The notes beneath the pieces were generated by a model that worked only from the letters and a program-made list of their open reading frames with translations, was not told the DNA's origin and ran no database searches. Shown here piece by piece: positions 7,507 through 16,185 of a DNA stretch of 64,000 nt; position 1 is the stretch's first letter; the number at the start of each line of letters is the position of its first letter. The DNA comes from Rhizobium sp. ASV8 (GTDB lineage: Bacteria > Pseudomonadota > Alphaproteobacteria > Rhizobiales > Rhizobiaceae), in NCBI RefSeq assembly GCF_016429255.1, contig NZ_JAELUG010000010.1, positions 1-64,000 on the forward strand, read 5' to 3'. Made by a program: the position numbers and the translations under genes.

Positions 7507-7992
7507 TTACGGCGTGGTGACGGGATCGACGCGGATCGGCAGCTGGTTGAGGCCGACCTTGAACTTCTCCAGATCGAAATCGTCGGAGCCGCCGCCGGGA
7601 TAAAGCGGGCCGGAAACGACGCCGCGCGAGTAGAACACCGTGTTGGTCTTGCCCTGCGGCGCGTCGTTGCGCTCGACCTTGATCGCCATATTGTTGACGT
7701 TGAGGGGGTTGCCGAAGGTGCGCAGGATCTCCTGGCCGGGATCGTCGGCGATGGAGGCGACCTCGAGTTCCGGATCGCCGGCGTTGGAAACGCCCTTCTG
7801 CTTCTGCTGCACCGGCTCATCCAGCGTATTGTAGTTGTTGATGGTGGATTCCGAGCCGAAATCGCCGACCTTGCCGACCTTCCCCACCTGCACCCAGGTC
7901 AGCGCGGCATAGGCGCTGGCCGTCAGGTCGGTATTCTGGGGCGTCTCGCATACGTAGACTTTCGAGCCCTTCTTCGTACTTTTATTCGCCAT
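7507..7992 (-). CDS. Phage major tail tube protein
   Basis: The product is 161 residues, beginning MANKSTKKGSKVYVCETPQN. It has the size and beta-rich, Gly/Val-rich character of a siphophage tail tube subunit. It lies after the tail terminator and before the tail chaperones, the canonical tube position. A GGAGA ribosome site precedes the ATG at 7992. The tube polymerises around the tape measure. I base the call on order and size more than on a sequence signature. Confidence 0.7.
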   Translation of the reverse strand: MANKSTKKGSKVYVCETPQNTDLTASAYAALTWVQVGKVGKVGDFGSESTINNYNTLDEPVQQKQKGVSNAGDPELEVASIADDPGQEILRTFGNPLNVNNMAIKVERNDAPQGKTNTVFYSRGVVSGPLYPGGGSDDFDLEKFKVGLNQLPIRVDPVTTP

Positions 7993-7995
7993 GGA

Positions 7996-8427
7996 TCATG
8001 TCTCCGGTTCAAAGGCGGTGTAGGGAATGGTGACCGGTATCTGCACCCGGTCATCCTCTTGGATCGGGCCTGCGGCCCACGGCTCGCCGCTGATCGTGAT
8101 CTTCACGCCAGAGGCGAACAGCGTCTTGTTGTTGAAATGGTCGATGACCTGGCCGGCGGCATCGAGTGGCTTGATCAGCCCGCCGCCGGCCTTCCAATAG
8201 ACGGAAACCTGCAGAAGCCCGAGCTTCTGCTGCGGATCGTCGCCAAGCGTCACCTGCCGGGGACGGTTGGGCAGGTAGCTGACGGCCAGATAGTTATCCG
8301 GCTTAGCTTGCCCCGCCGGCGGAAAGACAATGCCCGGCTGCGCCACCGGCAATGGCGGCTGAAATTGGAGTGCTGCCAGATGATCCAGCAGTGCCGCCAG
8401 AATAAGAGCGTCCGTCGCCGTCGCCAT
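7996..8427 (-). CDS. Phage tail terminator (DUF4128-like)
   Basis: The product is 143 residues, beginning MATATDALILAALLDHLAAL, with an amphipathic helix followed by YLAVSYLPNRPRQVTLGDD and a beta-rich second half. This matches the tail-terminator fold described for phages (DUF4128/gpU-like). It would cap the tail and join it to the head. It sits between the gp10-like connector and the tail tube gene with only 3 bp to the latter. Confidence 0.65.
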   Translation of the reverse strand: MATATDALILAALLDHLAALQFQPPLPVAQPGIVFPPAGQAKPDNYLAVSYLPNRPRQVTLGDDPQQKLGLLQVSVYWKAGGGLIKPLDAAGQVIDHFNNKTLFASGVKITISGEPWAAGPIQEDDRVQIPVTIPYTAFEPET

Positions 8428-8463
8428 GCGTCACCTTGTCTATGATGTTGAAATTTCTAAGGG

Positions 8464-8856
8464 TTAGTCCGCCGTTTCGCGCGCGGTACTTGCGACGATG
8501 TCAGGCCATGCCTGTGCCGCGAGCCGCACCATGCCCTGCCCCGCCTGGCCATCATTGCCATATTCGACGGTGGCGGCATGAGGGGCAGTGAAACCCATAT
8601 GTATCAGACCGCCCAGCGACACGCCGAGGCCGGCCAGATCGACCTGACGGCCCTCACCCTCGCCCTCAGCATCCTCGCGTTGCAAAGGCAAAGCCGAAAC
8701 CTGAAAGGAATTGACAAGCTCGCCCGTGGCGGCAGGCGTCGCCTCGACGATCGCCTCGGCCAGCCGCTGCGTGGAGAGGTTCACCACCTCTTCCATGCGC
8801 TTCTTGGTCCGTTCGGCCCAGGCCGCGATATCGGCGGAGAAATTGGAGGAAGCCAT
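8464..8856 (-). CDS. HK97 gp10-like head-tail connector or neck protein
   Basis: The product is 130 residues, beginning MASSNFSADIAAWAERTKKR. It has the helix-rich N-terminus and the TPAATGELVNSFQVSA segment typical of HK97 gp10-like or minor tail proteins, followed by HAATVEYGNDGQAGQGMVRL near residue 93-112. It lies just before the tail terminator. The exact role in the neck is inferred from order. Confidence 0.65.
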   Translation of the reverse strand: MASSNFSADIAAWAERTKKRMEEVVNLSTQRLAEAIVEATPAATGELVNSFQVSALPLQREDAEGEGEGRQVDLAGLGVSLGGLIHMGFTAPHAATVEYGNDGQAGQGMVRLAAQAWPDIVASTARETAD

Positions 8857-8877
8857 ATCGATTGCCCCTTGATAAGA

Positions 8878-9105
8878 TCAGGCGTCATCGGCGGCGTCGC
8901 CCGGTGAAGAGCCAAGCCGCTCGAAATTCAAAAGTGTGAGATGGCCGTAACGGGCACGAACCGCAGGTCTGGCCGTTGGGGGTTCGGCCCCGACCCCGCC
9001 ACTCCTCTCAATTCCCGGCAATGGCGAGACACGGTTGAGCAGCAGGATGACGCGCGCCAGCAGCCAGAGCGTGAGGATCGTCTTGAAACGCACAAGCGCC
9101 GTCAT
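8878..9105 (-). CDS. Small phage protein with a hydrophobic N-terminus
   Basis: The ATG at 9105 overlaps the stop of the preceding head gene as ATGA, giving 75 residues. The N-terminus (FKTILTLWLLARVILLLNRV) is one possible membrane helix. The remainder is polar with PPTARPAVRARYGHLTLLN. A longer frame with an upstream start exists but would overlap the head gene, so I prefer the coupled start. No function is apparent. Its tight spacing in the operon supports it being a real gene. Confidence 0.55.
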   Translation of the reverse strand: MTALVRFKTILTLWLLARVILLLNRVSPLPGIERSGGVGAEPPTARPAVRARYGHLTLLNFERLGSSPGDAADDA

Positions 9106-9458
9106 CGCCGCACCTGCAGCTGCCAGAACACGACCGTCCCACCCGGCGACAGCGGCTGGAGATCGACAATCGAATGCTCGATATCGCCAATCAGCACCTT
9201 GTCGGCCAATGTCGGCGTGATCGACAGTCCCTTGGTCGACAGATAGACCACGCGATCCCCACGCTGCACCAGCGTGTCGGCAACATGCATCTGGCTCTGA
9301 TCGAGATCGACGAACGAACACGCAAAATCCTCGCTCGTCTGTACCGGATCGTAATCGGGGCCGGAATTGACGATGCGTCGCAGACTTCCCCGCTGGCCGA
9401 ACTTCGCGATCAACCGCTCCGCAGTCGCCCGCGCCTTGCCGTAATCGAAAGCGTCCAT
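9102..9458 (-). CDS. Phage head closure or stopper-like protein
   Basis: The product is about 118 residues with the sequence MDAFDYGKARATAERLIAKF at its start, then a beta-rich domain ending GGTVVFWQLQVRR. The length, order and start helix fit the head-closure proteins that bind the connector below the portal. The ATG at 9458 overlaps the upstream stop as TGATG. A GTG one codon earlier is an alternative. Family assignment is from context. Confidence 0.6.
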   Translation of the reverse strand: MDAFDYGKARATAERLIAKFGQRGSLRRIVNSGPDYDPVQTSEDFACSFVDLDQSQMHVADTLVQRGDRVVYLSTKGLSITPTLADKVLIGDIEHSIVDLQPLSPGGTVVFWQLQVRR

Positions 9459-9955
9459 CACACCACCAGAATGCCCGGCAGCACCGGACGCAGGAGGGGA
9501 TAAAGCAAGCCGTCGAGCATCGTCAGCACCGGCTTGGCGGAAGCGATCATCTCGTCGCTCGTGGCGGCGACGGCATATTCCGTCTCCAGCGGCCCCACCT
9601 TCTCGCGCTTGACGGTGCGGGCCGCGACAATGACCGGTGTCAGGCCGCCGGGCTCCGAAAGCTCAAGCGCCGCCGCCTCATAGGCGGCATGTGTTACAGC
9701 CAAGGGCGTCACGTCGCCGGCAACAATCTCGCCGTTGACCGTTACCGCTCCGACGCGCGGCCATGACAGCGCCTGATCATAACCACCGGCACGCTGTCCG
9801 CTAAATCTGGGCTCATAGAGACTGTCGATCGCCTGCGACCCGCGCACCAGCGCCGCCAGGCGATCGCCATCGCTTGCCGCGGCCCAGGCAACATTGCCAC
9901 GGTCGACAAAATAGGCATCGGCGGCAGCAAGCGTGCCGTAAAAGGATGCGGACAT
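9458..9955 (-). CDS. DnaT-like head-tail adaptor protein
   Basis: The product is 165 residues from the ATG at 9955, which has a GGAG ribosome site. An upstream ATG at 9976 lacks one. The sequence MSASFYGTLAAADAYFVDRG followed by helical segments (RLAALVRGSQAIDSLYEPRF) is characteristic of phage proteins annotated as putative DnaT-like, which act as head-tail adaptors. It directly follows the major capsid gene, which agrees with that role. The DnaT name is historical and I see no reason to infer DNA replication. Confidence 0.7.
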   Translation of the reverse strand: MSASFYGTLAAADAYFVDRGNVAWAAASDGDRLAALVRGSQAIDSLYEPRFSGQRAGGYDQALSWPRVGAVTVNGEIVAGDVTPLAVTHAAYEAAALELSEPGGLTPVIVAARTVKREKVGPLETEYAVAATSDEMIASAKPVLTMLDGLLYPLLRPVLPGILVV

Positions 9956-10027
9956 GAAAGCTCCGATGTCGATCATTGGGAAGAGGAGAACCCTCTCCCC
10001 GCCGCAGCGGAGAGGGGGAGATCAGGC

Positions 10028-10999
10028 TCAGGACGCGACGGCGATCTTGTCGCCATAGGCCATGGCCGCCGGCAGACGAACTTCGGTACCGCCGGTGCGG
10101 GCGATGATGCCGGTCTCGAAACTCATGATCGACTTTTGGCGCGGCTGCAGCACGCGGCGCGGCATCGGCAGATGGAAGCGCAGTACTTCCGGATCACGGC
10201 GATAGACCACCATGCGGCCACCGCCATCCTGCGACGCCGTCGCAAGCTCGCGCAGCGGCTGGATATCGAGCGGCTGGCCCGTTTCGGCCGTGTAGACGTT
10301 GCCGCGCCGCAAGAAGTCCAGCACGGTGATGTAGCCATCGCCGTCGGCGAGCCGTTTAGTGGCAATCAGGCGAAAGGCCTCGGGCGGCAGGCGGAGACTG
10401 TCGATCCACTCGACTTCGCCGGTCCGCTTGCGCACGCCGCCGATAAGATCGTTGACATCGCGCAACATCTGGTCGGCCGTCTTGGCGGACCAGAGAGTCG
10501 AGCCGCCCGTACCATCGGCAGCGACATCGACGCGCGACACCTTCGGATCGTTGACGAAACCGGTCCAGCCCTTTTCCGTCGAGCCGGTCATGGCGACGGA
10601 ATTGAGCAGGCGTTCGATCTTATCGGCGGCGAAAATGGCGTTGGAGGCGTTGAGATCGAGATTGTAGAGCGCCGCCTGGTTGACCTCCTCGAGGTTCCAC
10701 TCCCAACCGGAGCCGATCATCGCGAAGTCATGGCTGGCGCTGTCGCGGGTCGACTGGTTGAACGGCATGTCCGTACCAGCGGCCGAGAGGAACTTCGCCT
10801 CGCCGGCGCTGTCGACCGTGAAGAACGTCGTGCCGGAGGCCCATTCATTGCCTTCGGTGACAACCGGAACATGAAGGCCATAATTGAAGGTCGGATAACG
10901 GCGCTGGTAGATGCGGGTTTCGATGTTGCGCCCTTGCGCAATGACGAAGGAATAGGCGGCCTGGGCATCGGTGAACTGCTGTCGAACGAATTGGTTCAT
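10028..10999 (-). CDS. Phage major capsid protein (DUF2184 family)
   Basis: The product is 323 residues, starting MNQFVRQQFTDAQAAYSFVI. The sequence has the DUF2184 pattern: an N-terminal Y/R-rich arm (RIYQRRYPTFNYG), a middle with DKIERLLNSVAMTGSTEKGW, and a C-terminal PMPRRVLQPRQKSIMSFETG. DUF2184 proteins are HK97-fold capsid subunits. It lies next to the cement and protease-scaffold genes. A GGAG ribosome site precedes the ATG. This would be the most abundant virion protein. Confidence 0.85.
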   Translation of the reverse strand: MNQFVRQQFTDAQAAYSFVIAQGRNIETRIYQRRYPTFNYGLHVPVVTEGNEWASGTTFFTVDSAGEAKFLSAAGTDMPFNQSTRDSASHDFAMIGSGWEWNLEEVNQAALYNLDLNASNAIFAADKIERLLNSVAMTGSTEKGWTGFVNDPKVSRVDVAADGTGGSTLWSAKTADQMLRDVNDLIGGVRKRTGEVEWIDSLRLPPEAFRLIATKRLADGDGYITVLDFLRRGNVYTAETGQPLDIQPLRELATASQDGGGRMVVYRRDPEVLRFHLPMPRRVLQPRQKSIMSFETGIIARTGGTEVRLPAAMAYGDKIAVAS

Positions 11000-11002
11000 G
11001 GA

Positions 11003-11473
11003 TTAGGCGCTCCTGTGCTTGAGCGAGATTTCGACGATGTCGCCGTTGCTGCCGCTCGTATCGAAGAAACAATCGGGAATGGGGCCAACGATGCCGGTGC
11101 CGGCTGCATTGACGTAAGCGTCAGTCGTCGGGTTGTAGTAGACGGTGTCGCCATCCGAGACGACGCCGCCGGCCCGCACATACATCTGACCAGAGGTCAG
11201 GAACGCGCCTGTGACGAACTGGGCATAGCCACCGGCCGGCGCTACATCGGGCAACACGTTCGGTGTGAGTACGGCAATGCCGATAAATTTGCCGCCAGCG
11301 GCAAAGGGCGCCACGCCATGATCGGCGAGACCGCGCTGCACCGGCTGCCCGAACTTGATGCCGGCGGCGGCTTCAACCGTGCGGCTGATCTTGTTGGCCT
11401 TTTCCTCAGAAGCGATCTGCCCGTGCAGGCCCTTCCGAGGAGCGTTTCCATAGGTGGTCTGATAAGTCGCCAT
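11003..11473 (-). CDS. Capsid cement or decoration protein (Gp24/DUF2190-like)
   Basis: The product is 156 residues, starting MATYQTTYGNAPRKGLHGQI. The motif GLHGQIA at the start and the beta-rich core with AQFVTGAFLTSGQMYVRAG resemble structural cement proteins found beside DUF2184 capsids. The gene is 3 bp from the capsid gene and has an AGGAGA ribosome site. It probably stabilises the capsid lattice. Confidence 0.7.
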   Translation of the reverse strand: MATYQTTYGNAPRKGLHGQIASEEKANKISRTVEAAAGIKFGQPVQRGLADHGVAPFAAGGKFIGIAVLTPNVLPDVAPAGGYAQFVTGAFLTSGQMYVRAGGVVSDGDTVYYNPTTDAYVNAAGTGIVGPIPDCFFDTSGSNGDIVEISLKHRSA

Positions 11474-11500
11474 TGAAGCGTCTCCTTTTCGTTGACCTGG

Positions 11501-12616
11501 TTAAGTGGGATTGGCGGCCAGATGCGCGCTCTCAAGATCGCGCACCATGGCGGCGTAAGCGGTAAAGGCCAGGGATGTGGATGGCTGCGCCGAGGTGATG
11601 CCGTCTTTGACGGCATCGGCGAAAAGATCCGGCTTCTTGTTCAAGCCTTCGGTCAGCATGTCGAAACGCGCGTCGACATATGCATCCGATCGACCTTGTA
11701 CCGCACCCTCGCCTGCCTTGGCGATCACCACGGCCTTGCGGATCGCAGCATCAGAAAGACCGGATGTCTGGACATTCGCGGCAATCGCCTTGGCAAGAAC
11801 GATCAGGTCGGCGCGTGCCTCAGCACGGCGTTCGATCTCCGCCTCATCGAGAAGCGTCGCCTTCAGTGTGTCCAGTTCCGCATCCCGGATTGCAATAGCC
11901 TTCTGATGGCTGATCTCGGTATCGGCAAGGCGTTGGCGCAATGCCGCAATGATCTCTGCAGCCTGATTGGAGACCTCAATCTCAATGCCGTCGATCATGA
12001 TCGTCTTCGTGGGCATCATTCCTTCCTTGCTGTGGTGATGATCGGAAAGGGGGCGTGGGGCTGCGAGAGGAGAGCAGCCCCACGGTGCAGCCACATCGCC
12101 GATGCGGACTTTCGAGCCCGCACGGCCACGGCGCACAATGGCGATATGATTGATGCGAATGTTACGCTGAACAGCGTCGTAGGCTTCGCCTGAAGGCGTG
12201 ACGCCAGCGGTGAAATCGACATCGCAGACATAGCCGGCGGACAGCTCCTGCTTGCCACTTTCGATGTCCTGGATGGCGTCCTCATCGCTGACCATCAGCG
12301 GCACGCGGAGGAAGATGCCTTCACCGATGATCTCGTCCCCGGTCTGACCGACGGCGTATTTCTTCCAGTTTTCCGAGGTGACCATTTCCGGCGGATGCTC
12401 ATTTGTCACCGGACGGTGAGCGGCACTCTTGAGCGTGTCTTCGGAAAAGACTTCGCCCCCAGGCCGATAGATGCGCACGGAGGACATTTCGGGTTTACCG
12501 ATCTCAGCGCCACTATAATTTTGAACGCCGGTACGAGCGATCCGGGCGTCGGCGACAAGATAGCCGTCTCCGGTCCGCCGCGTGCCCGCGACGGTGACAA
12601 TGTCTGTGAAATTCAT
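11501..12616 (-). CDS. Prohead protease fused to scaffold protein (DUF2213)
   Basis: The product is 371 residues. Residues 1-175 are a DUF2213-type prohead protease, with VTNEHPP (His74) and ELSAGY (Ser126) as likely catalytic positions. Residues 201-371 are a charged helical segment rich in Ala, Glu and Arg, as in scaffolds. Between them is a low-complexity linker (APRPLSDHHHSKEG). Met200 and Met201 are preceded in the mRNA by AAGGAAGGA, so the scaffold part could also be made separately from an internal start, as in lambda C/Nu3. The protease would cut the scaffold after prohead assembly. Confidence 0.8.
   Translation of the reverse strand: MNFTDIVTVAGTRRTGDGYLVADARIARTGVQNYSGAEIGKPEMSSVRIYRPGGEVFSEDTLKSAAHRPVTNEHPPEMVTSENWKKYAVGQTGDEIIGEGIFLRVPLMVSDEDAIQDIESGKQELSAGYVCDVDFTAGVTPSGEAYDAVQRNIRINHIAIVRRGRAGSKVRIGDVAAPWGCSPLAAPRPLSDHHHSKEGMMPTKTIMIDGIEIEVSNQAAEIIAALRQRLADTEISHQKAIAIRDAELDTLKATLLDEAEIERRAEARADLIVLAKAIAANVQTSGLSDAAIRKAVVIAKAGEGAVQGRSDAYVDARFDMLTEGLNKKPDLFADAVKDGITSAQPSTSLAFTAYAAMVRDLESAHLAANPT
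12016..12031 (-). promoter_or_regulatory. Internal ribosome binding site and start for the scaffold domain
   Basis: On the minus strand GCAAGGAAGGAATGATG gives a strong Shine-Dalgarno core (AAGGA) about 7 nt before the second ATG. The codons encode Ser-Lys-Glu-Gly-Met-Met at the protease/scaffold boundary. Internal initiation here would yield a 171-residue scaffold protein in frame with the long product. This is inferred from sequence and from known phages that use nested scaffold genes. Confidence 0.55.
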
Positions 12617-12721
12617 GTTGAGATTTCTCCTGGCCGAAGCCGATCAGGGTCGGATAAAAGGCCGCTACCACGGTGAAACGGGTCTATTGGCGGCTAAGGG
12701 GCAGCCGATCGTTGGGTTACT

Positions 12722-14056
12722 TCAGAGCCCCGTTTCGGATTGCTCGACATCCCTATTCGGCTGATCTGTCGTCTTCGCCGCTACCTCCAATCCCGGCAGC
12801 GATCCATCCTCCACAAAAGCATTCAACAGCGCTTCGGAGAGCGCTAAGCGGGGAATGATCTCTTCTCCTGAAGCCGAGCCGAATAGAGACCGGGCCGCTT
12901 CTGCCTTTGTCTTGAAAATATCGGCCCGCTCCTTCTCGCTCATCTGTTCCAGCGGAGCCCAGGTCGCATAGATCGCGGGATCGCGAGCGCCAGTGGCGGA
13001 GCGGATGACGCATTCGTCGAGCCGAGACATGGCCGGCGTGTAGTCGAGCTCTTGAATGGCCTGTATCCGATCGTGATAGTTTTTCATGTCGGCCGTGCCT
13101 GTGGCGTTCATCCCGGCGGGAGACTGCCCCAGCAATCGGGTGACGGGAATATCGGCTGCGCCGGCGACGATCTGCAGGAACGCCATCAGAATATCCGTAA
13201 GGCCGGAGAGCGGCGCACTCTTGCTCTCGTATTCCTCCTCGGAGTCGAGGATCAGCGTGCCGTTGACGCCTTTAATGGCATTGGCAAGCGTGTAGCGACG
13301 CAGTACGGCGTCCTCATAGGCCTGATTGCCGATATTGGCTGAAAACTGCGGTACTTTGATAATATCGATCTTTGCTTCAAAGACGAGGCTGGCAATGTTT
13401 GCGGCCGTACTGTCCGCGTTTTTGATCGCATCGAGCGTCGCGGTAAGCACGCTCTCGCCCCAGGCGTGATTGTCCATTCCGCCAAATCCCTGATCAGGTG
13501 TCATGGCGCCCTTGAAGACCACCAATCTCGATGGGTGGATGACAACCTGCGTTCCGTTGGCACCTGTCAGCGTATAGAATTTCGGTTTCCCGTGCCATTC
13601 CGAGGCCGGATCACCATCCATGTCGCCGGCCGCGAGCTGGCAGCGTGTCAGCACCGTCAAATGCTTGAGGCCGCCCTTTTCAATTGCTTCCAGATCGAGC
13701 GGTAGCGCAGGATCGGCATCGTCGACGCCGATGAACAGAGCAGCACCTCCAAAGAGACGCGCTTTGGTAGAGGCTTCAAGCACCTTGCCACGCAGATTGA
13801 GCCTGCGCTCCTCGGCTTCGATCGATCCGATCTGATCGCCCGCGGCCTGCCAGTTTCGCCATTTTCTGCAGCTGTCCAGCGCAGGAATATCGACGATCTT
13901 GCGCGGCAGCCAGGAGCCGCGATAGGCTGCGATAATCTGCTCGTCCGTCAGGATCGGTTGCGTATAAAAAACCGAGGTCGCCTTGTCGCGCTCGGTGCCC
14001 ATGCGGGACGCGAGGCTCACCAGTCCGTCGCGAACCATCGAGAATATCTGCCCCAT
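12722..14056 (-). CDS. Phage portal protein (DUF1073)
   Basis: The product is 444 residues from the ATG at 14056, which has an AAAGGA ribosome site. A longer frame starts at 14098. DUF1073 features include the N-terminal AAYRGSWLPRKIVDIPALDS, GWSVFKG-like SRLVVFKGAMTPDQGFG and the C-terminal IPVTRLLGQSPAGMNATGTA. The dodecameric portal is the DNA entry pore of the capsid. It lies between the large terminase and the protease gene as expected. Databases sometimes label this family anti-CBASS Acb1-like. Length and context here argue for the structural portal. Confidence 0.85.
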   Translation of the reverse strand: MGQIFSMVRDGLVSLASRMGTERDKATSVFYTQPILTDEQIIAAYRGSWLPRKIVDIPALDSCRKWRNWQAAGDQIGSIEAEERRLNLRGKVLEASTKARLFGGAALFIGVDDADPALPLDLEAIEKGGLKHLTVLTRCQLAAGDMDGDPASEWHGKPKFYTLTGANGTQVVIHPSRLVVFKGAMTPDQGFGGMDNHAWGESVLTATLDAIKNADSTAANIASLVFEAKIDIIKVPQFSANIGNQAYEDAVLRRYTLANAIKGVNGTLILDSEEEYESKSAPLSGLTDILMAFLQIVAGAADIPVTRLLGQSPAGMNATGTADMKNYHDRIQAIQELDYTPAMSRLDECVIRSATGARDPAIYATWAPLEQMSEKERADIFKTKAEAARSLFGSASGEEIIPRLALSEALLNAFVEDGSLPGLEVAAKTTDQPNRDVEQSETGL

Positions 14057-14104
14057 GGATTGTCCTTTGATATCGATGTGATGAAAGGTCCGCTTCAAGC
14101 GAGC

Positions 14105-15646
14105 CTAGAAATTGTTGAAACTGAAGGAGGAACCCAGCGCGAGTTCGTTCAACGCGTCGGCAAAGGCGTCGACCTGATCGTCGAACTGCCCGTTCGGAAA
14201 GGCGCAAATCTCGTCGAGGAATGCCTCATTCCAATCCCCGCGCAAAAGCTTCACGTTTCCCGCCTCCGCCTGTGCCGATGCCGGCTTGGCGCGCGTCGCC
14301 TTGTCGCCGGTCGGAGACACCGTTTTGGTCGGGAAGCCCGCCAACAGCTTGACCTTCGTTTCCGCATCGGCCTTGCCAGCAGCACCCGGATCCTGTGGCA
14401 TGCGGATCGTCACCGTTGGCCCATCCTGTGACGCCATGTTCTTCAGATTGCGCACGACCTCGGCTGGCGACCAGCGGCCCCGAGCGATGGTCTCGATGTA
14501 GAAAACGCCGCCGACCCATGCCATGCGCAGGCCGACTGTCCAGTCCGGCTGCCGCCCCGCGCGCGCCTTCGACGCCGCGAAATCCCAGGCCCGGCAGCGC
14601 TTTGCGCCGGCAGGCACCGCCTCGACAATCTCGAAATCGCCGCGCTGGAAAAGGCCGCCCGACCGTGGTGAGGGTCGTTGCTGAAATTGTCCGGCAACCG
14701 CATAGGATCCGAGCGGTATCTTGTCCCGTTCGACCACGGCGCGGGGAAAACGCTGCGGAAACAGCAGCTCTCCTTCCTCCGTCCGCGGATCGATGAAGCC
14801 GATCGACGTCCGACAACGGCGCTCCGGTTCATACTCCATCGGCAGCATCAGGTGCTCATAGCCAAGCCCGAGCGCCAGGATCGCGCCGGAGACATCGGCC
14901 TCATGCAACCGCTGCATCACGACGACGATCGCCGAACGTTGAGGATCATTGAGCCGCGTCGGCACGGATTCTCGAAACGTCCGCACCGTCGACAGTCGCT
15001 CCGCCTCGGATTCGGCTCCGTCGACCGAATGAGGGTCGTCGATAATCACTCGGTCGCCTCGGCCACCGGTCAATCTCGAGAACGGCACACCTTGCCGCGA
15101 GCCCGTTCGAACATTGGCGAATGCCATCTCTCCGGTTCTCGTCAGCTTGACCTGATCGCCCCAAAGCGCCTGATACCATTCCGAGGCGACGAGATCACGC
15201 ATTCGCCTGTTGTCGCGCTTGGCATAGTGTTCGGAATAAGAGGCACCGAGATAGCGCATCTGCGGCTTACCTTTTGGCCCCCATTCCCAGGCAGGCCAAA
15301 AGACGCCGCAGAGAAGCGACTTCATCGTACCTGGCGGCACGTTGATCAATAGTCGCGTGATCTCGCCCGAGGTGACGGCTTCGAGATGAAGACAAATCGC
15401 ATCGATATGCCAGCCATGGACATAATCGACGGAGGGCTCGACAACATGCCAAGCCTCCCGGACGAAGCCCGCCAAGGACCGGCAATTGGCGCGAATACGC
15501 TCCGCATCCTCGGCGATCTGCTGGGCGAGCGCAGCGTCTGCACGCTCAACCGCCCGTCTCACCCTCTCCTCTCGGATCGCCGCCATCATCCTCGCCGGAT
15601 CCGGCAAGCGGAGCGAAGAGGGTTTCGAGTATCGCAAGCTGCTCAT
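14105..15646 (-). CDS. terL: Phage terminase large subunit
   Basis: The product is up to 513 residues. A Walker A-like NVPPGTMKS lies at 102-110 and Walker B VIIDDP at 200-205. The C-terminal RNase H-like nuclease has WDFAASK near 346 and FDDQVDAFADAL near 490. It packages DNA into proheads. The start is uncertain: the ATG at 15646 overlaps the small-terminase gene by about 100 bp, and ATG codons at 15589 and 15586 would reduce the overlap. None has a strong ribosome site. Confidence 0.9.
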   Translation of the reverse strand: MSSLRYSKPSSLRLPDPARMMAAIREERVRRAVERADAALAQQIAEDAERIRANCRSLAGFVREAWHVVEPSVDYVHGWHIDAICLHLEAVTSGEITRLLINVPPGTMKSLLCGVFWPAWEWGPKGKPQMRYLGASYSEHYAKRDNRRMRDLVASEWYQALWGDQVKLTRTGEMAFANVRTGSRQGVPFSRLTGGRGDRVIIDDPHSVDGAESEAERLSTVRTFRESVPTRLNDPQRSAIVVVMQRLHEADVSGAILALGLGYEHLMLPMEYEPERRCRTSIGFIDPRTEEGELLFPQRFPRAVVERDKIPLGSYAVAGQFQQRPSPRSGGLFQRGDFEIVEAVPAGAKRCRAWDFAASKARAGRQPDWTVGLRMAWVGGVFYIETIARGRWSPAEVVRNLKNMASQDGPTVTIRMPQDPGAAGKADAETKVKLLAGFPTKTVSPTGDKATRAKPASAQAEAGNVKLLRGDWNEAFLDEICAFPNGQFDDQVDAFADALNELALGSSFSFNNF

Positions 15647-15899
15647 CCGTGGCGTTGGTTAAGTCGATGGTGAGGCCCCGACCCGCTTTGGCTCCAGCTA
15701 CCGCACCGGTACGCTCGCTTGGCTTCTGATGAACGTAGGAGGCTGCGATCTTCGCCATTTCGTCGCGCCGTTTTTGATCCGCCTCGTCGTCACGCATCAC
15801 CTTCAGCATGTAATCGAGCGGCGTATATGCCGCAGAAACTGACTTGCGCCGCCGCGCACGCGGCTTGCGCGGCACGACTGGCTTGTCGGCATTGGACAT
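15546..15899 (-). CDS. Probable phage terminase small subunit
   Basis: The product is 117 residues from the ATG at 15899 (a longer frame starts at 16007). It starts MSNADKPVVPRKPRARRRKS, a basic N-terminus suited to DNA binding, then has TPLDYMLKVMRDDEADQKRR, a motif seen in small terminase-like proteins next to TerL, and an acidic Gly-rich tail. It would recognise the packaging site. The call rests on position immediately upstream of terL and this motif. Confidence 0.65.
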   Translation of the reverse strand: MSNADKPVVPRKPRARRRKSVSAAYTPLDYMLKVMRDDEADQKRRDEMAKIAASYVHQKPSERTGAVAGAKAGRGLTIDLTNATDEQLAILETLFAPLAGSGEDDGGDPRGEGETGG

Positions 15900-16185
15900 G
15901 CTTGAAATTTCCGATGAACCTTGAAAGAAAAAGCGGTTTAAGACATCGCTTGCGGTCAACAGTGCGTCGCTGCAACTGTTCTCATCATGCCAAAATGAAT
16001 ACCCCAATTCGGCAGGTTTGGCGACACCCCTGATGAACGATAGCTCTGCAACGAATGAAGATCTTGGCGAGGCAAGCGATTAATCCTCTGAAATAATTAG
16101 GAAATGCTGCAATCTGGCGTCCGACAAATTAAGCAGGCTTGTCGTCGGATCCCTCAAGCTGCCCAGACCACAGCGTAAGGATAAG

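Noticed and set aside
10136-11476. A 446-codon open frame on the plus strand across the capsid and cement genes
   Set aside because: It is antisense to two strongly supported virion genes and has a composition typical of a mirror frame in GC-rich DNA.
12722-14056. Reading the DUF1073 protein as an anti-CBASS Acb1 nuclease
   Set aside because: Acb1 proteins are much shorter. This one has portal length and lies between terminase and protease.
191-15899. Calling the element a gene transfer agent
   Set aside because: The tail order is similar, but the DUF1073 portal, DUF2184 capsid and an S24 repressor with operators indicate a temperate phage.
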